Source: Phormidesmis priestleyi (GTDB taxonomy: Bacteria; Cyanobacteriota; Cyanobacteriia; Phormidesmidales; Phormidesmidaceae). Taken from it: a DNA stretch of 20,927 bases. Shown in pieces: positions 1 through 6,668 of the stretch. Positions within the stretch are counted from its first letter, which is position 1. The number at the start of each line of letters is the position of its first letter. Under the pieces are notes generated by a model. The model was not told the origin of the DNA. It ran no database searches and saw nothing but the letters and a program-made list of their open reading frames with translations. Made by a program: the position numbers and the translations under genes. The stretch is taken from positions 9,420 to 30,346 of the forward strand of contig QBMP01000017.1 in assembly GCA_003242115.1 (NCBI GenBank). Reading direction: 5' to 3'.

Positions 1-154
1 GAGCAAAGCCTTCTACATCAGCGAGCTTGTCGAGGCCATTATGGATCATCATAATGCCGATGACAGCCCGCAAAATGGCTAGTGTTGTCTGTGAAGCAAG
101 GTTGAGATTGACGTTGGGCCTGAAAATAGAGCCTACAACTTTGGCGGTGTTCAT
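1..154 (-). CDS. DoxX family membrane protein (partial, 3' part outside the window)
   Basis: The minus strand is open from an ATG at 154-152 to the window edge, about 51 codons. The N-terminus includes the segment LRAVIGIMMIHNGLDKLAD, typical of the first membrane helix and loop of cyanobacterial DoxX-family proteins. These are small four-helix membrane proteins; in some bacteria they are tied to redox or thiosulfate metabolism, but the cyanobacterial ones are poorly characterised. The ATG is the only plausible start, because Met-Asn-Thr is followed by a short polar lead and then the helix. No clear Shine-Dalgarno sequence precedes it. The rest of the gene lies left of the window. The family call rests on the motif alone; the specific function is unknown. 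Confidence 0.75.
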   Translation of the reverse strand, partial: MNTAKVVGSIFRPNVNLNLASQTTLAILRAVIGIMMIHNGLDKLADVEGFA

Positions 155-573
155 AGTCAAAAGAGTGAGAAGAGGATGGGATGAGAGAGAAATGGGCGAG
201 ATATTAAGAATTAATAATTGCTATGTAAATAAGTATAACGATTATTATTCATTGTGGGAAGCATCAAAACTTCTAATGTCTAAGGCTATTTCAGGCTGTA
301 TCCGTTGCTATACCTGAAAAATTCGATGCCAATTCACTCTCTTTGAGCGAGTCCCAAATCTCATAAACCTGTTTCAAATTCAAAAGATAGTTCATGCACT
401 AGGTTTTGTTAAGTGCTAGCCGCTCAAAATCCATGACCTCGGCCTTGGGTTCTACTTTTGACCAAATGATCTATCTGACTGCGATCGCCCGACAGCAAAA
501 AATCACAGGATGCTGAAGGGGATGCACCTGCATTAACTAGACTTTACTTACCCGCTTTACTCAGACGCTTTAC
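155..573. other. Intergenic region between doxX-like gene and mgdA
   Basis: No convincing gene is seen in these 419 bases. The part next to the DoxX gene (about 190-260) is AT-rich and would hold its promoter, but no clear -35/-10 pair stands out. A 34-codon minus-strand ORF at 291-395 (starts MNYLLNLKQVYEIWD) looks protein-like but has no ribosome binding site. The arms TTTCAGG (289-295) and CCTGAAA (313-319) form an inverted repeat over its last codons. One HIP1 octamer lies at 481-488. Confidence 0.5.
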
Positions 574-577
574 TCAG
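553..577. repeat. Two 12-bp direct repeats spanning the mgdA stop codon
   Basis: CGCTTTACTCAG occurs at 553-564 and 566-577, a period of 13 bp, with a weaker third copy just to the left. The right copy contains the mgdA stop codon (574-576), so the 3' end of the gene was apparently duplicated downstream, consistent with slippage. Confidence 0.8.
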
Positions 578-2007
578 GCGGCACCGTGAACTGTTTTGAT
601 CCACTTCAAGCGCTTTTCACGCACAGAAATTCGCATAGTCATTGTGGCAATTACCACTACCCAGTGCAGCATATAAAAGGTGCCTCTGATCGTTTGCACG
701 GCAGCGCTCCCAGCAGACATCGGTTCAGCTCGGCGTAGCGTAGTGAACATGCCCCACACAGACAGGACAATGCCTAAGACCGTGATCGGGCCAAAAACGG
801 GCAGACGATGGCGAATAAGCGATAGGGCTAAATCCGGCAGCGCCACCGCAGGCATCATGTACTGAATCACCCAAAAACCAGCCATATCAATTGACTTTTG
901 CCAGCCTAAGCGGTTTTTAGCCAGCTGTCGCCAGTAGTCTAAATAGCGCTGAAAGCCGCCTTCAGCCCAGCGGTTGCGCTGATGCCATAAAGCCAGGGCG
1001 CTAGTCACCCCTTCTTCTTCGACAGAGGGCGTAAACAATAGGCCAATGTCCCACTGATGCAAATGCAGCTGAATTGTGAGATCCAGGTCATCAGTGATGG
1101 TTTCTTCATTCCAACCGCCGCACTGCGCGATCGCACTGCGCCGCACAAACTGTCCATTCCCGCGCAGCTCACCAATGCCGCCAATGGCAATCCGCCGCTC
1201 CTGCATATAGCTATCGAGCGCCATTTCAGCTTTTTGTCCGCGCGTCCAAAAATTAGTGGTGGCATTGGCTATAGCCTTGCGCACCTGCACCGCGCCGATG
1301 TTTGCCCGATTATTGGCTTGCCCAAACATCGGCACAACATGGCGCAGCAGATCGCTCGGCACATGGGCATCCGCATCAAACACCGCCAGCAAATCGCCCT
1401 GAGTTTGAGGCCAAGCCAAATTCAGCGCGCCCGATTTTCCGCCGGTAGCCTCGGAGCCTCGGTGGATGACGTTGAGCTGCGGATAGCGCAGCGCTAAGCC
1501 ATCTAAAATCTGCGGGGTTTGATCCGTGCTGTAGTCATCAATAATCCAGAGGTCGTAGCGGGTGTCAGGATAGTCAATACTCAGCAAAGACTCCACCAGC
1601 TTGCCAATGACTTGGGCTTCATTTTTAGCCGACACCAGCAGCGAAACGTAGGGCCAGCTTTCAAAATTTTGCGGTGGCATCAGTGGCATCAGAGCTGCCA
1701 CCGAAGGTAATGGGGCCAGTGCAGATGCTGGTTTGGCTAACATTACCCGCAAGGCATGAAGGCTCATTAGCCCGGTGAACACCCACACCAGCCCGCGTCC
1801 CCAACTGACGCTATGAAGCACAGCCGTCAGTAGCCAGAGCAGGCCCAGCGCGATCGCTGCTTTTAGCCGCCTACCGGCATAGCCTCTAAACAATTCAGCG
1901 CTAAACGCCAGATGAGCCTCTAGATCCAGATAGTCTAGATCTAAGCAGTCTAGGTCTAAGCCTTCGAGGTCGAGATCAGAGGGAATGGAGTCGGCAAAAT
2001 CTGACAT
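574..2007 (-). CDS. mgdA: Beta-monoglucosyldiacylglycerol synthase (GT2 family)
   Basis: The 477-residue product is a membrane family 2 glycosyltransferase that transfers glucose from UDP-glucose to diacylglycerol. This is the first step of the cyanobacterial galactolipid pathway supplying thylakoid lipids. Length and sequence fit MgdA (Synechocystis Sll1377, about 479 residues). The GT2 landmarks are present: WIIDDYSTDQTP (154-165), DAD (211-213), TDDLD (305-309) and QRNRW, the QxxRW motif, at 343-347. One or two membrane segments lie at about 50-90 and three or four at about 372-460. GGKSGALN (189-196) and GGIGELRGNGQFVRR (276-290) are shared with MgdA as I recall it. The start is ATG 2007, the only usable start in frame. 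Residues 12-31 are four unusual LDLxx repeats. The next gene is divergent. Confidence 0.9.
   Translation of the reverse strand: MSDFADSIPSDLDLEGLDLDCLDLDYLDLEAHLAFSAELFRGYAGRRLKAAIALGLLWLLTAVLHSVSWGRGLVWVFTGLMSLHALRVMLAKPASALAPLPSVAALMPLMPPQNFESWPYVSLLVSAKNEAQVIGKLVESLLSIDYPDTRYDLWIIDDYSTDQTPQILDGLALRYPQLNVIHRGSEATGGKSGALNLAWPQTQGDLLAVFDADAHVPSDLLRHVVPMFGQANNRANIGAVQVRKAIANATTNFWTRGQKAEMALDSYMQERRIAIGGIGELRGNGQFVRRSAIAQCGGWNEETITDDLDLTIQLHLHQWDIGLLFTPSVEEEGVTSALALWHQRNRWAEGGFQRYLDYWRQLAKNRLGWQKSIDMAGFWVIQYMMPAVALPDLALSLIRHRLPVFGPITVLGIVLSVWGMFTTLRRAEPMSAGSAAVQTIRGTFYMLHWVVVIATMTMRISVREKRLKWIKTVHGAA
1915..1974 (-). repeat. Four 15-bp imperfect repeats coding LDLxx in MgdA
   Basis: Residues 12-31 of MgdA read as four five-residue units, LDLEG-LDLDC-LDLDY-LDLEA, from four 15-bp DNA units that differ mostly at synonymous positions. 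The stretch is strongly acidic and lies before the first membrane segment. It resembles a short pentapeptide-repeat run, but four units are too few to form that fold. Confidence 0.8.
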
Positions 2008-2016
2008 GTGTGGTTT

Positions 2017-2046
2017 TGTATAGATCCCTTAACAAATGTCTTTCAA
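2017..2046 (-). promoter_or_regulatory. Predicted sigma-70-type promoter of mgdA
   Basis: On the minus strand, TTGAAA (2046-2041) and TATACA (2022-2017) are separated by 18 bp, a good fit to the -35/-10 consensus. Only 9 nt separate the -10 box from the ATG, so transcription would start within about 1-3 nt of the start codon. The mRNA would be leaderless or nearly so, which agrees with the absence of a Shine-Dalgarno sequence at a suitable distance. Confidence 0.5.
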
Positions 2047-2079
2047 TTTAACCATACCCCGATCAAGGCAAGGTTCAAG

Positions 2080-2097
2080 CCATGATTTGGGTCATGG
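2080..2097. promoter_or_regulatory. Inverted repeat in the mgdA/ebsA-like divergent region
   Basis: CCATGA-TTTGGG-TCATGG is a perfect 6-bp inverted repeat with a 6-bp spacer, about 72 bp before the EbsA-like start and 34 bp beyond the mgdA -35 box. It could be an operator half-site pair, but chance cannot be excluded. Confidence 0.25.
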
Positions 2098-2168
2098 TCA
2101 ACTTTTGCGGCTAGCGGGCATTCTGAAAGCGCATCACATCCTCTGCATCACGCACTATTGCAGCCGCT

Positions 2169-2543
2169 ATGTCTCTTCAATCTATTCAGCCTGCTACCAA
2201 ACCAGAATCCAGCGTTTATCTGCCCTATTACCAAGGTAAAAAACGCAACGCCTTGCCCTATGCCATCGGCCTTTACAAGCAAGGCAACATCGAAGGAGAA
2301 CGTCAAATTGAGGGCACTAGCAGCATCGCTTTTTTAGCGACCTGGAATGTTTCAATGCTGCCTGCTGATTTGACCCGCTGCCGAATGCAGTTTGACGGTG
2401 ACTCTGAACTGACATACGAAATTACGATGGCGACGTATGAATTTGTTGACTTTTTGATTTCGGTTGTCGTCGCGATGAATCAAAACAAACAGCCTGATTT
2501 TGAGCAAGGCTTTTACCGTAAGCTTATGCGAATAGATGATTAA
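2169..2543 (+). CDS. ebsA: EbsA-like type IV pilus biogenesis protein
   Basis: This 124-residue soluble protein has no signal peptide or membrane helix. The segments VYLPYYQGKKRNALPYA (16-32), FLATWNVSMLPADLTRCRMQ (55-74) and FYRKLMRID near the C-terminus match what I recall of EbsA, a small conserved cyanobacterial protein. EbsA is required for type IV pilus assembly in Synechococcus elongatus, where it associates with PilB and Hfq; its loss affects protein secretion and releases biofilm self-suppression. The start at ATG 2169 is chosen by length and conservation, since there is no strong ribosome binding site. The gene is divergent from mgdA and 153 bp upstream of the P-loop/DRTGG gene on the same strand. 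The identification is from memory of the family and should be treated as likely, not certain. Confidence 0.62.
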   Translation: MSLQSIQPATKPESSVYLPYYQGKKRNALPYAIGLYKQGNIEGERQIEGTSSIAFLATWNVSMLPADLTRCRMQFDGDSELTYEITMATYEFVDFLISVVVAMNQNKQPDFEQGFYRKLMRIDD

Positions 2544-2683
2544 ACCATCGCCCTCTGCGTAGGATTCCGTGGCAGAATGATGGAGTTGAAGCAGGTCTGA
2601 GTGGATTCGGTAGCAATCGTTACTAACGGCGGTCGTGATCATCATCGGGTAGCTCTAGAGATGTGGCTAACGCTATTAGTTGC

Positions 2684-2689
2684 AAGGAG
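2684..2689 (+). promoter_or_regulatory. Ribosome binding site fixing a GTG start
   Basis: AAGGAG lies 7 nt before the GTG at 2697. It is one of the few strong Shine-Dalgarno sequences in the window, and it supports GTG as the start of the P-loop/DRTGG protein. Confidence 0.7.
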
Positions 2690-2696
2690 TTAGGGC

Positions 2697-3809
2697 GTGA
2701 CCCAATCATCAATCCAGAGATCTGCTCGTTCGTCTCGGCCTGTGCTGATCGGCTCGATTGAGTCATACAGCGGCAAGTCGGCTACCGTTTTGGGGCTGGC
2801 TTTGCAGATGCGATCGCAAGGATTTGATATCGCCTACGCCAAGCCGATTGGCACTTGCCCCAGTGAAGGCAATGATCGGCTTGATGAAGACGTTCGTTTT
2901 ATCAGCAAGACCCTCAAGCTCAGCAAAGATCGCATTCGGCCTACCTTATTTTCGCTCAATGAATCGACGATTGCTCAGCAGCTTGTGGCTGAAAAACCCG
3001 TTGACCCTCAGGCGTTGGAAAGTGCGCTGGCGAACCAAGGTGAAGACATCTTGCTAATTGAAGGGCCTGGAGATTTGGAAGAAGGTACGCTCTTTGGGCT
3101 GTCGCTGCCTGATATGGCGAAAATGAGTGAGGCGGCGGTGATTTTGGTGGCGCGCTACCATTCGGCGTTGGTGGTCGATAAGCTGCTAGCTGCTAAGAAA
3201 ACGCTTGGAAATCAGCTGTTAGGGGTGGTTATTAATGATGTTCCGCCTGAGCTGATGGATGAAGCGCTCATACCCGTGAAACAGTATTTAGAGCGCCACG
3301 ACATTTCGGTCTTTGGGATTTTGCCGCGCGCGGCGATCATGCGCAGCGTCAGTGTAGAAGCGCTGGTACATCAGCTCAAAGCAGAGGTGCTGAACCGGCC
3401 TGAGCGCATTGATCAAATCATGGTGGAAGAGATTTCGATTGGGGCGATGAATGCCAATTCGGCGCTGCGCTACTTTAATCAGGCGAATAATATGGCGGTG
3501 GTGACCGGGGGCGATCGCTTCGATATTCAAATGGCCGCGCTCGAAAGCTCTACTCATTGCCTGGTGCTCACGGGTCGATTGTCACCGCGACCTGACATTT
3601 TAGAGCGTGCCAACGATTTAGAAGTCCCGATTCTTTCAGTGGATTTGGACACCTTGACCACGGTAGGAAAAATTGAGCAGGCATTTGATCAGGTGCGGCT
3701 GCATGAGCCGATTAAGGTAGAGTGCATTGGGCATTTGATGGAGCAGCATTTTGATACGCAGCGGCTGTTGAATGCATTGGGGCTGAGTCGGGCAGTAGCG
3801 GCCTCTTAA
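2697..3809 (+). CDS. Phosphotransacetylase family protein (BioD-like P-loop + DRTGG domain)
   Basis: The 370-residue protein starts at GTG, placed by AAGGAG 7 nt upstream. Residues 15-215 are a dethiobiotin-synthetase-like P-loop NTPase with GSIESYSGKS (19-28) as Walker A, AKPIGT (48-53) and IEGPGD (121-126). Residues about 224-335 are a DRTGG domain around VVTGGDRFDIQ (268-278). This is the architecture of the N-terminal part of long phosphate acetyltransferases, but the catalytic acetyl/butyryl transferase domain is absent. The protein is therefore more likely a nucleotide sensor or regulator than a Pta enzyme. It follows the EbsA-like gene by 153 bp on the same strand and may share its transcript. 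The biological role is not established. Confidence 0.85.
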   Translation: MTQSSIQRSARSSRPVLIGSIESYSGKSATVLGLALQMRSQGFDIAYAKPIGTCPSEGNDRLDEDVRFISKTLKLSKDRIRPTLFSLNESTIAQQLVAEKPVDPQALESALANQGEDILLIEGPGDLEEGTLFGLSLPDMAKMSEAAVILVARYHSALVVDKLLAAKKTLGNQLLGVVINDVPPELMDEALIPVKQYLERHDISVFGILPRAAIMRSVSVEALVHQLKAEVLNRPERIDQIMVEEISIGAMNANSALRYFNQANNMAVVTGGDRFDIQMAALESSTHCLVLTGRLSPRPDILERANDLEVPILSVDLDTLTTVGKIEQAFDQVRLHEPIKVECIGHLMEQHFDTQRLLNALGLSRAVAAS

Positions 3810-3943
3810 AGCTTGGCGCGATTTGATGATGTGCGTGGTGCGCTGTGAGGTGGAGGCTTTTGATCTGCGGCCAGCAGTTGCTGTAGCTCCGACCTGGATC
3901 TTGCCCGTAATTGTCCGTACTAAAAGACAATTGCGTTATTTTT

Positions 3944-3976
3944 AAGCGTGTAACGCTTGAGAGTTCTATACGAACT
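3944..3976. promoter_or_regulatory. Two adjacent small palindromes upstream of the DprA-like gene
   Basis: AAGCGT-GTA-ACGCTT (3944-3958) and AGTTC-TATAC-GAACT (3962-3976) are perfect inverted repeats 3 bp apart, 33 bp before the GTG at 4009. No T-tract follows either one, so an operator or RNA hairpin is more likely than a terminator. Confidence 0.35.
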
Positions 3977-4008
3977 TTCAAGGGTTTGGTAAAATTGCAC
4001 AATCTTTT

Positions 4009-4548
4009 GTGTTCTTTACCCCGAGACAGCCCTTGAGTCAGTCCGTCGAAAATTCACTTGATTCCGTTAAGGTAGACGACTTTTTGCAAGAGCTGGCGAC
4101 CATTCAGCAGTCTGGCTCAAAGCGAATTGCGATTTTGGGATCGCGCCACGTCCCGATTACCCATCAGCGCCTCATTGAGCTGATGAGCTACGCGCTTGTG
4201 CTGGGCGGCAATCGCCTGATTACCTCAGGCGCAACCGGCACTAACTCCGCTGCGATTCGCGGGGCGATGAAAGCTGACCCTAACTTGCTGACGGTAATTT
4301 TGCCGCAGAGCTTACAAAAGCAGCCCCTAGAGTCGCGCGAACAGCTCGATTTAGTCACTAACTTAGTAGAAAATGCTGCCAATGACACGCTGCCTTTGGC
4401 GGATGCTAGCGCCATGTGCAATCGAGAAATTATCAGCCGCTGTCAGCAGCTAATTTGCTTTGCCTTTCACGACAGCCAAACGCTGCTCAAAACCTGTCAA
4501 GATGCGGAAGATCAGCGCAAGATTGTAACGCTTTTCTATTTTGATTAA
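4009..4548 (+). CDS. DprA/LOG-like Rossmann protein (cyanobacterial short 'DNA recombination-mediator protein A' type)
   Basis: The 179-residue protein has a single Rossmann-like domain with IAILGSRHVP (40-49) and ITSGATGTNSAAIRGAM (71-87). These correspond to the nucleotide-binding loops of DprA/Smf and LOG proteins. It is much shorter than true DprA (about 300 residues or more) and lacks its flanking SAM and winged-helix domains, so a role in DNA uptake is not shown. Conserved residues run to the extreme C-terminus (VTLFYFD). The GTG at 4009 gives the longest form. An in-frame TTG at 4033 would give LSQSVENS..., closer to the N-termini I recall for homologues, so the true start is uncertain. 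It is on the same strand as the P-loop/DRTGG gene but 199 bp away, with palindromes between. Confidence 0.75.
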   Translation: MFFTPRQPLSQSVENSLDSVKVDDFLQELATIQQSGSKRIAILGSRHVPITHQRLIELMSYALVLGGNRLITSGATGTNSAAIRGAMKADPNLLTVILPQSLQKQPLESREQLDLVTNLVENAANDTLPLADASAMCNREIISRCQQLICFAFHDSQTLLKTCQDAEDQRKIVTLFYFD

Positions 4549-4630
4549 GCGTTCAATTGTCCCTTTGACTAGGCGCTGATTCTTAAAGACTTCTCTCAGC
4601 ACGCTGTCCCTTTCTTGGCCAAAATTTCCT

Positions 4631-5062
4631 GTGGATATTGTCTATTCTTTGCCGTTGGTTTCGCCTGCGAATATTTTGCTATGTAGCATTGCGCTAGGCG
4701 CTGCTCTAATTTATTTGCCCTACTTTGCGGTGGCCTTTGGCCGCTTTCAGGTGGGCTATGAAATGAGCAGCCCCAGAGCCATGTTCGATAAGCTGCCTGA
4801 TTATGCTCAGCGCGCGACTTGGGCTCACCAAAATTCATGGGAGTCTTTTACGCTGTATGCTCCGGCGGCTTTGATGGCGTTTGCGGTTGGCTTGGAGCCT
4901 GAGCAGGTGTTGGGTTCAGTGGTAATTTATTTGGCTTCGCGGGTGACCTATTCGCTGTTTTATGTGCTGGATGTACCGATCTTGCGATCGCTCTCCTGGG
5001 CCATCAGTATCAGCAGCATTTTTTCGCTGTACTTGAATAGCTGCCAATCAGCTTTTGGGTAA
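4631..5062 (+). CDS. MAPEG family membrane protein
   Basis: The 143-residue protein starts with GTG. Four hydrophobic segments lie at about 14-36, 73-88, 93-112 and 118-136. The loop RATWAHQNSWESFTLYAPA (61-79) carries the R...HQN..E signature of MAPEG proteins (membrane-associated proteins in eicosanoid and glutathione metabolism), which in bacteria include microsomal-type glutathione transferases. Cyanobacterial members of this subgroup have no assigned substrate. It lies 82 bp after the DprA-like gene and 64 bp before the YajQ gene on the same strand. No clear ribosome binding site is seen. The family call is firm; enzymatic activity is inferred only. Confidence 0.82.
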   Translation: MDIVYSLPLVSPANILLCSIALGAALIYLPYFAVAFGRFQVGYEMSSPRAMFDKLPDYAQRATWAHQNSWESFTLYAPAALMAFAVGLEPEQVLGSVVIYLASRVTYSLFYVLDVPILRSLSWAISISSIFSLYLNSCQSAFG

Positions 5063-5126
5063 GCCGGTAGAATGAGAATAAACTGCTTCTACTGCTTCAA
5101 TTACCGCTTTAACTACCGTTTGAAAT

Positions 5127-5618
5127 ATGGCTTCTACTTATTCCTTTGACGTGGTGAGTGATTTTGATCGTCAAGAGCTGGTCAACTCGATTGATCAAGC
5201 TCGGCGCGAAATTAAAAGCCGCTACGACTTAAAAGACACCAAAACGACGCTCGATCTTAAAGAAGACAATATTGCGCTGGATACCGACAGCGACATGACG
5301 CTGCGAGCAGTCCATGTGCTGCTACAGACAAAGGCGGCTAAGCGCGATCTATCAATGAAAATCTTTGACTTTGGTGAGATTGAATCCGCTAGCGGTAGCC
5401 GCATCCGTCAGGAAATAAAGCTCAAAAAAGGGATCGATAAAGAAGATGCCAAAAAAATTTCTAAGCTAATTAAAGATAATCTGAAAAAAGTGCAAGCCTC
5501 CATTCAGGGCGATTCGGTTCGGATCTCAGCGAAAGACAAAGACGATTTGCAAGAAGCGATCGCGCTGATCAAAAGCGAAGATTGGCCAATGGCCTTGCAG
5601 TTCCAAAATTACCGATAG
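5127..5618 (+). CDS. yajQ: YajQ family nucleotide-binding protein
   Basis: The 163-residue protein matches YajQ in length and throughout. It begins [20 protein letters not shown], continues SRYDLKDTK (31-39), and has the second half [23 protein letters not shown] and the C-terminus [12 protein letters not shown]. The family has two RNP-type folds in tandem. Members bind c-di-GMP in Xanthomonas and act there with a transcription factor; elsewhere they were found to bind nucleic acid or nucleotides. The start at ATG 5127 fits family N-termini. A weak run of ~12-bp repeats (ACTGCTTC/ACCGCTTT-like) precedes it. It is convergent with the GNAT gene. A link to the GGDEF/EAL protein elsewhere in the window is possible but unproven. 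Confidence 0.92.
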   Translation: MASTYSFDVVSDFDRQELVNSIDQARREIKSRYDLKDTKTTLDLKEDNIALDTDSDMTLRAVHVLLQTKAAKRDLSMKIFDFGEIESASGSRIRQEIKLKKGIDKEDAKKISKLIKDNLKKVQASIQGDSVRISAKDKDDLQEAIALIKSEDWPMALQFQNYR

Positions 5619-5680
5619 ACAGCCGTTGCAAAAGCCACAGCATTTCGTCAATTTTGACTGATTCAATGACTGGCTCAATT

Positions 5681-6181
5681 TCAGATTTCCAAAGACAGCC
5701 ATCTCGCTTGAGGGCGATAGCCGAGCTTCTGGTACAGGCTCAGCGCAGGCACATTATCTTCAAAAACTTGCAGGCCAATTTGGCCATAGCCCTGTTGCTT
5801 TGCCCACCGCTGAGCATGTTCCATCATTGCCATGCCTAGCCCCTGGTGGCGGTGATCAGGCGCGACATAGAGCAGGAATACATAAGCCTGCTTTATGCCT
5901 GTGCGCTGATCAACCGCTTCTCCTTGCCAAAGACAGCCCACGGGCTCAGGGCGATTTGTCCCCGGTAATCCAACCGGAGCGGTCGATGGCTGATTGGATA
6001 TTAGCCACCACAGCTGAGATTGGGCAGAGAAATGGCGCTGTACCGTATCAGCTAGATGAGCGCCCGGACTGATCGCACCTAAATCGCGGTAAGCCCGCTG
6101 CATAAACTTGACAAGGCGGGCTCTATCTAAAGCAGAACCCGCCTCTAGCTGATAATTTTCGACAGGCAACGAAATAGCCAC
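5681..6181 (-). CDS. GNAT family N-acetyltransferase
   Basis: The 166-residue protein carries the GNAT acetyl-CoA site. VFLLYVAPDHRHQGLGMAMM (residues 101-120) gives the beta4/motif A Q/RxxGxG loop, and LQVFEDNVPALSLYQKLGYR gives motif B, where the Asn and Tyr are typical. A Pro-rich insert (residues about 65-82) lies between the N-terminal helices and the core. The acceptor substrate cannot be predicted. The start is GTG at 6181-6179, whose first G is the last base of the upstream gene's TAG stop, so translational coupling with the small membrane protein is likely. No ribosome binding site of its own is seen. It ends 62 bp from the convergent yajQ gene. Confidence 0.85.
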   Translation of the reverse strand: MAISLPVENYQLEAGSALDRARLVKFMQRAYRDLGAISPGAHLADTVQRHFSAQSQLWWLISNQPSTAPVGLPGTNRPEPVGCLWQGEAVDQRTGIKQAYVFLLYVAPDHRHQGLGMAMMEHAQRWAKQQGYGQIGLQVFEDNVPALSLYQKLGYRPQARWLSLEI

Positions 6182-6399
6182 TAGAAAATGAAAGGAGCCG
6201 TCAACGCTAGCTGAGGCGACAGATTGTTTAAGTTGTTCAAATTGTTCAAATTGTTCAAAATCACCGAAACAGGTTCAGTGATAGGAGCTGGGGCCATCAT
6301 ATCGCTAGGGAGAAAAATTCGGGCGCTGACGGCAAGCAGCGCTACTGCGAAAATCAGGACGATAAAGAGCGGTGCAATGTACTGGCGAAAGAAATTCAT
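6181..6399 (-). CDS. Small single-span membrane protein
   Basis: The 72-residue protein has one strong N-terminal membrane helix (about residues 8-29) in MNFFRQYIAPLFIVLIF..., followed by FLPSDMMAPAPI. This resembles short conserved cyanobacterial proteins of unknown function that I recall ending soon after that Pro-rich segment. Here a further 26 or so residues follow, including four Asn-Leu-rich triplets encoded by a 9-bp tandem repeat, and a hydrophobic tail. The extension may be a repeat-driven addition. Its stop overlaps the GNAT start by one base, so the two are probably one operon. The start lies only about 31 bp from the edge of the IS200/IS605-like element. Confidence 0.65.
   Translation of the reverse strand: MNFFRQYIAPLFIVLIFAVALLAVSARIFLPSDMMAPAPITEPVSVILNNLNNLNNLNNLSPQLALTAPFIF
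6224..6259. repeat. 9-bp tandem repeat, four copies, in frame
   Basis: TTGTTTAAG followed by three exact copies of TTGTTCAAA fills 36 bp inside the small membrane protein gene. On the coding strand it reads as repeated Asn-Asn-Leu. Because the unit is a multiple of three, copy-number changes would not shift the frame. Confidence 0.9.
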
Positions 6400-6430
6400 G
6401 ATAGTGGCAATAGCTAGACCTTCACAGCTT

Positions 6431-6570
6431 TTGACATCCTCCCCGCACTGAAGTGACAGGGATTCCCAAACCTCACGATTTAAGTTTCTGCTTCATAGCA
6501 ACTGCCTCCACTCTCAAAGAGTTTTGGTCTTATGTTCGCTCCACAGACTAACCCCGCAAGCCCTGCGGTT
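6431..6570 (-). ncRNA. Possible omega RNA (TnpB guide RNA) remnant
   Basis: In TnpB elements the guide RNA overlaps the end of tnpB and runs through the right-end hairpin, and the flank just beyond the element is the guide. Here the tnpB tail, spacer, hairpin and GAGGATGTCAA are present in that order on the minus strand. The first flanking bases, AAGCTGTGAAGG, would be the guide. The 5' end is arbitrary. Expression and function are unknown, and no intact TnpB is in the window. Confidence 0.35.
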
Positions 6571-6668
6571 CTTGTGTTTGATATTGAATGTTTTTTGATT
6601 GCTTGAATCCAGGGATGTGCTACCAGTGCCCTATCCTCTTTTCCCGGTCTACCTATTTGTCTGTGCCG
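6473..6668 (-). pseudogene. tnpB: tnpB 3'-end remnant
   Basis: A minus-strand frame open from 6668 to TAA at 6482-6480 reads ...HPWIQAIKKHSISNTRTAGL-AGLVCGANIRPK..., which resembles the tail after the zinc ribbon in some cyanobacterial IS605-type TnpB proteins. Soon after RPK the expected ending continues in another frame as SLRVEAVAMKQKLKS with its stop at 6475-6473, implying a one-base indel. Everything upstream, including the RuvC-like catalytic core and the zinc ribbon, is missing: the frame is closed by TGA at 6671-6669. The protein cannot be active. The family call is from motif memory. Confidence 0.6.

Noticed and set aside
27..317. Plus-strand ORF of 96 codons
   Set aside because: It overlaps the convincing minus-strand DoxX N-terminus and its own translation has no recognisable features; the right half lies in AT-rich promoter-like DNA.
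1057..1497. Plus-strand ORF of 146 codons inside mgdA
   Set aside because: It is the antisense shadow of the conserved glycosyltransferase core.
2352..2645. Minus-strand ORF of 97 codons over the EbsA-like gene end
   Set aside because: It is antisense to a conserved gene and its translation looks random.
2697..3809. Functional phosphate acetyltransferase (pta)
   Set aside because: Only the P-loop and DRTGG regions are present; the catalytic transferase domain is missing.
4009..4548. True DprA for natural transformation
   Set aside because: The protein has only the Rossmann core and about half the length of DprA, so it is listed as DprA/LOG-like without the gene symbol.
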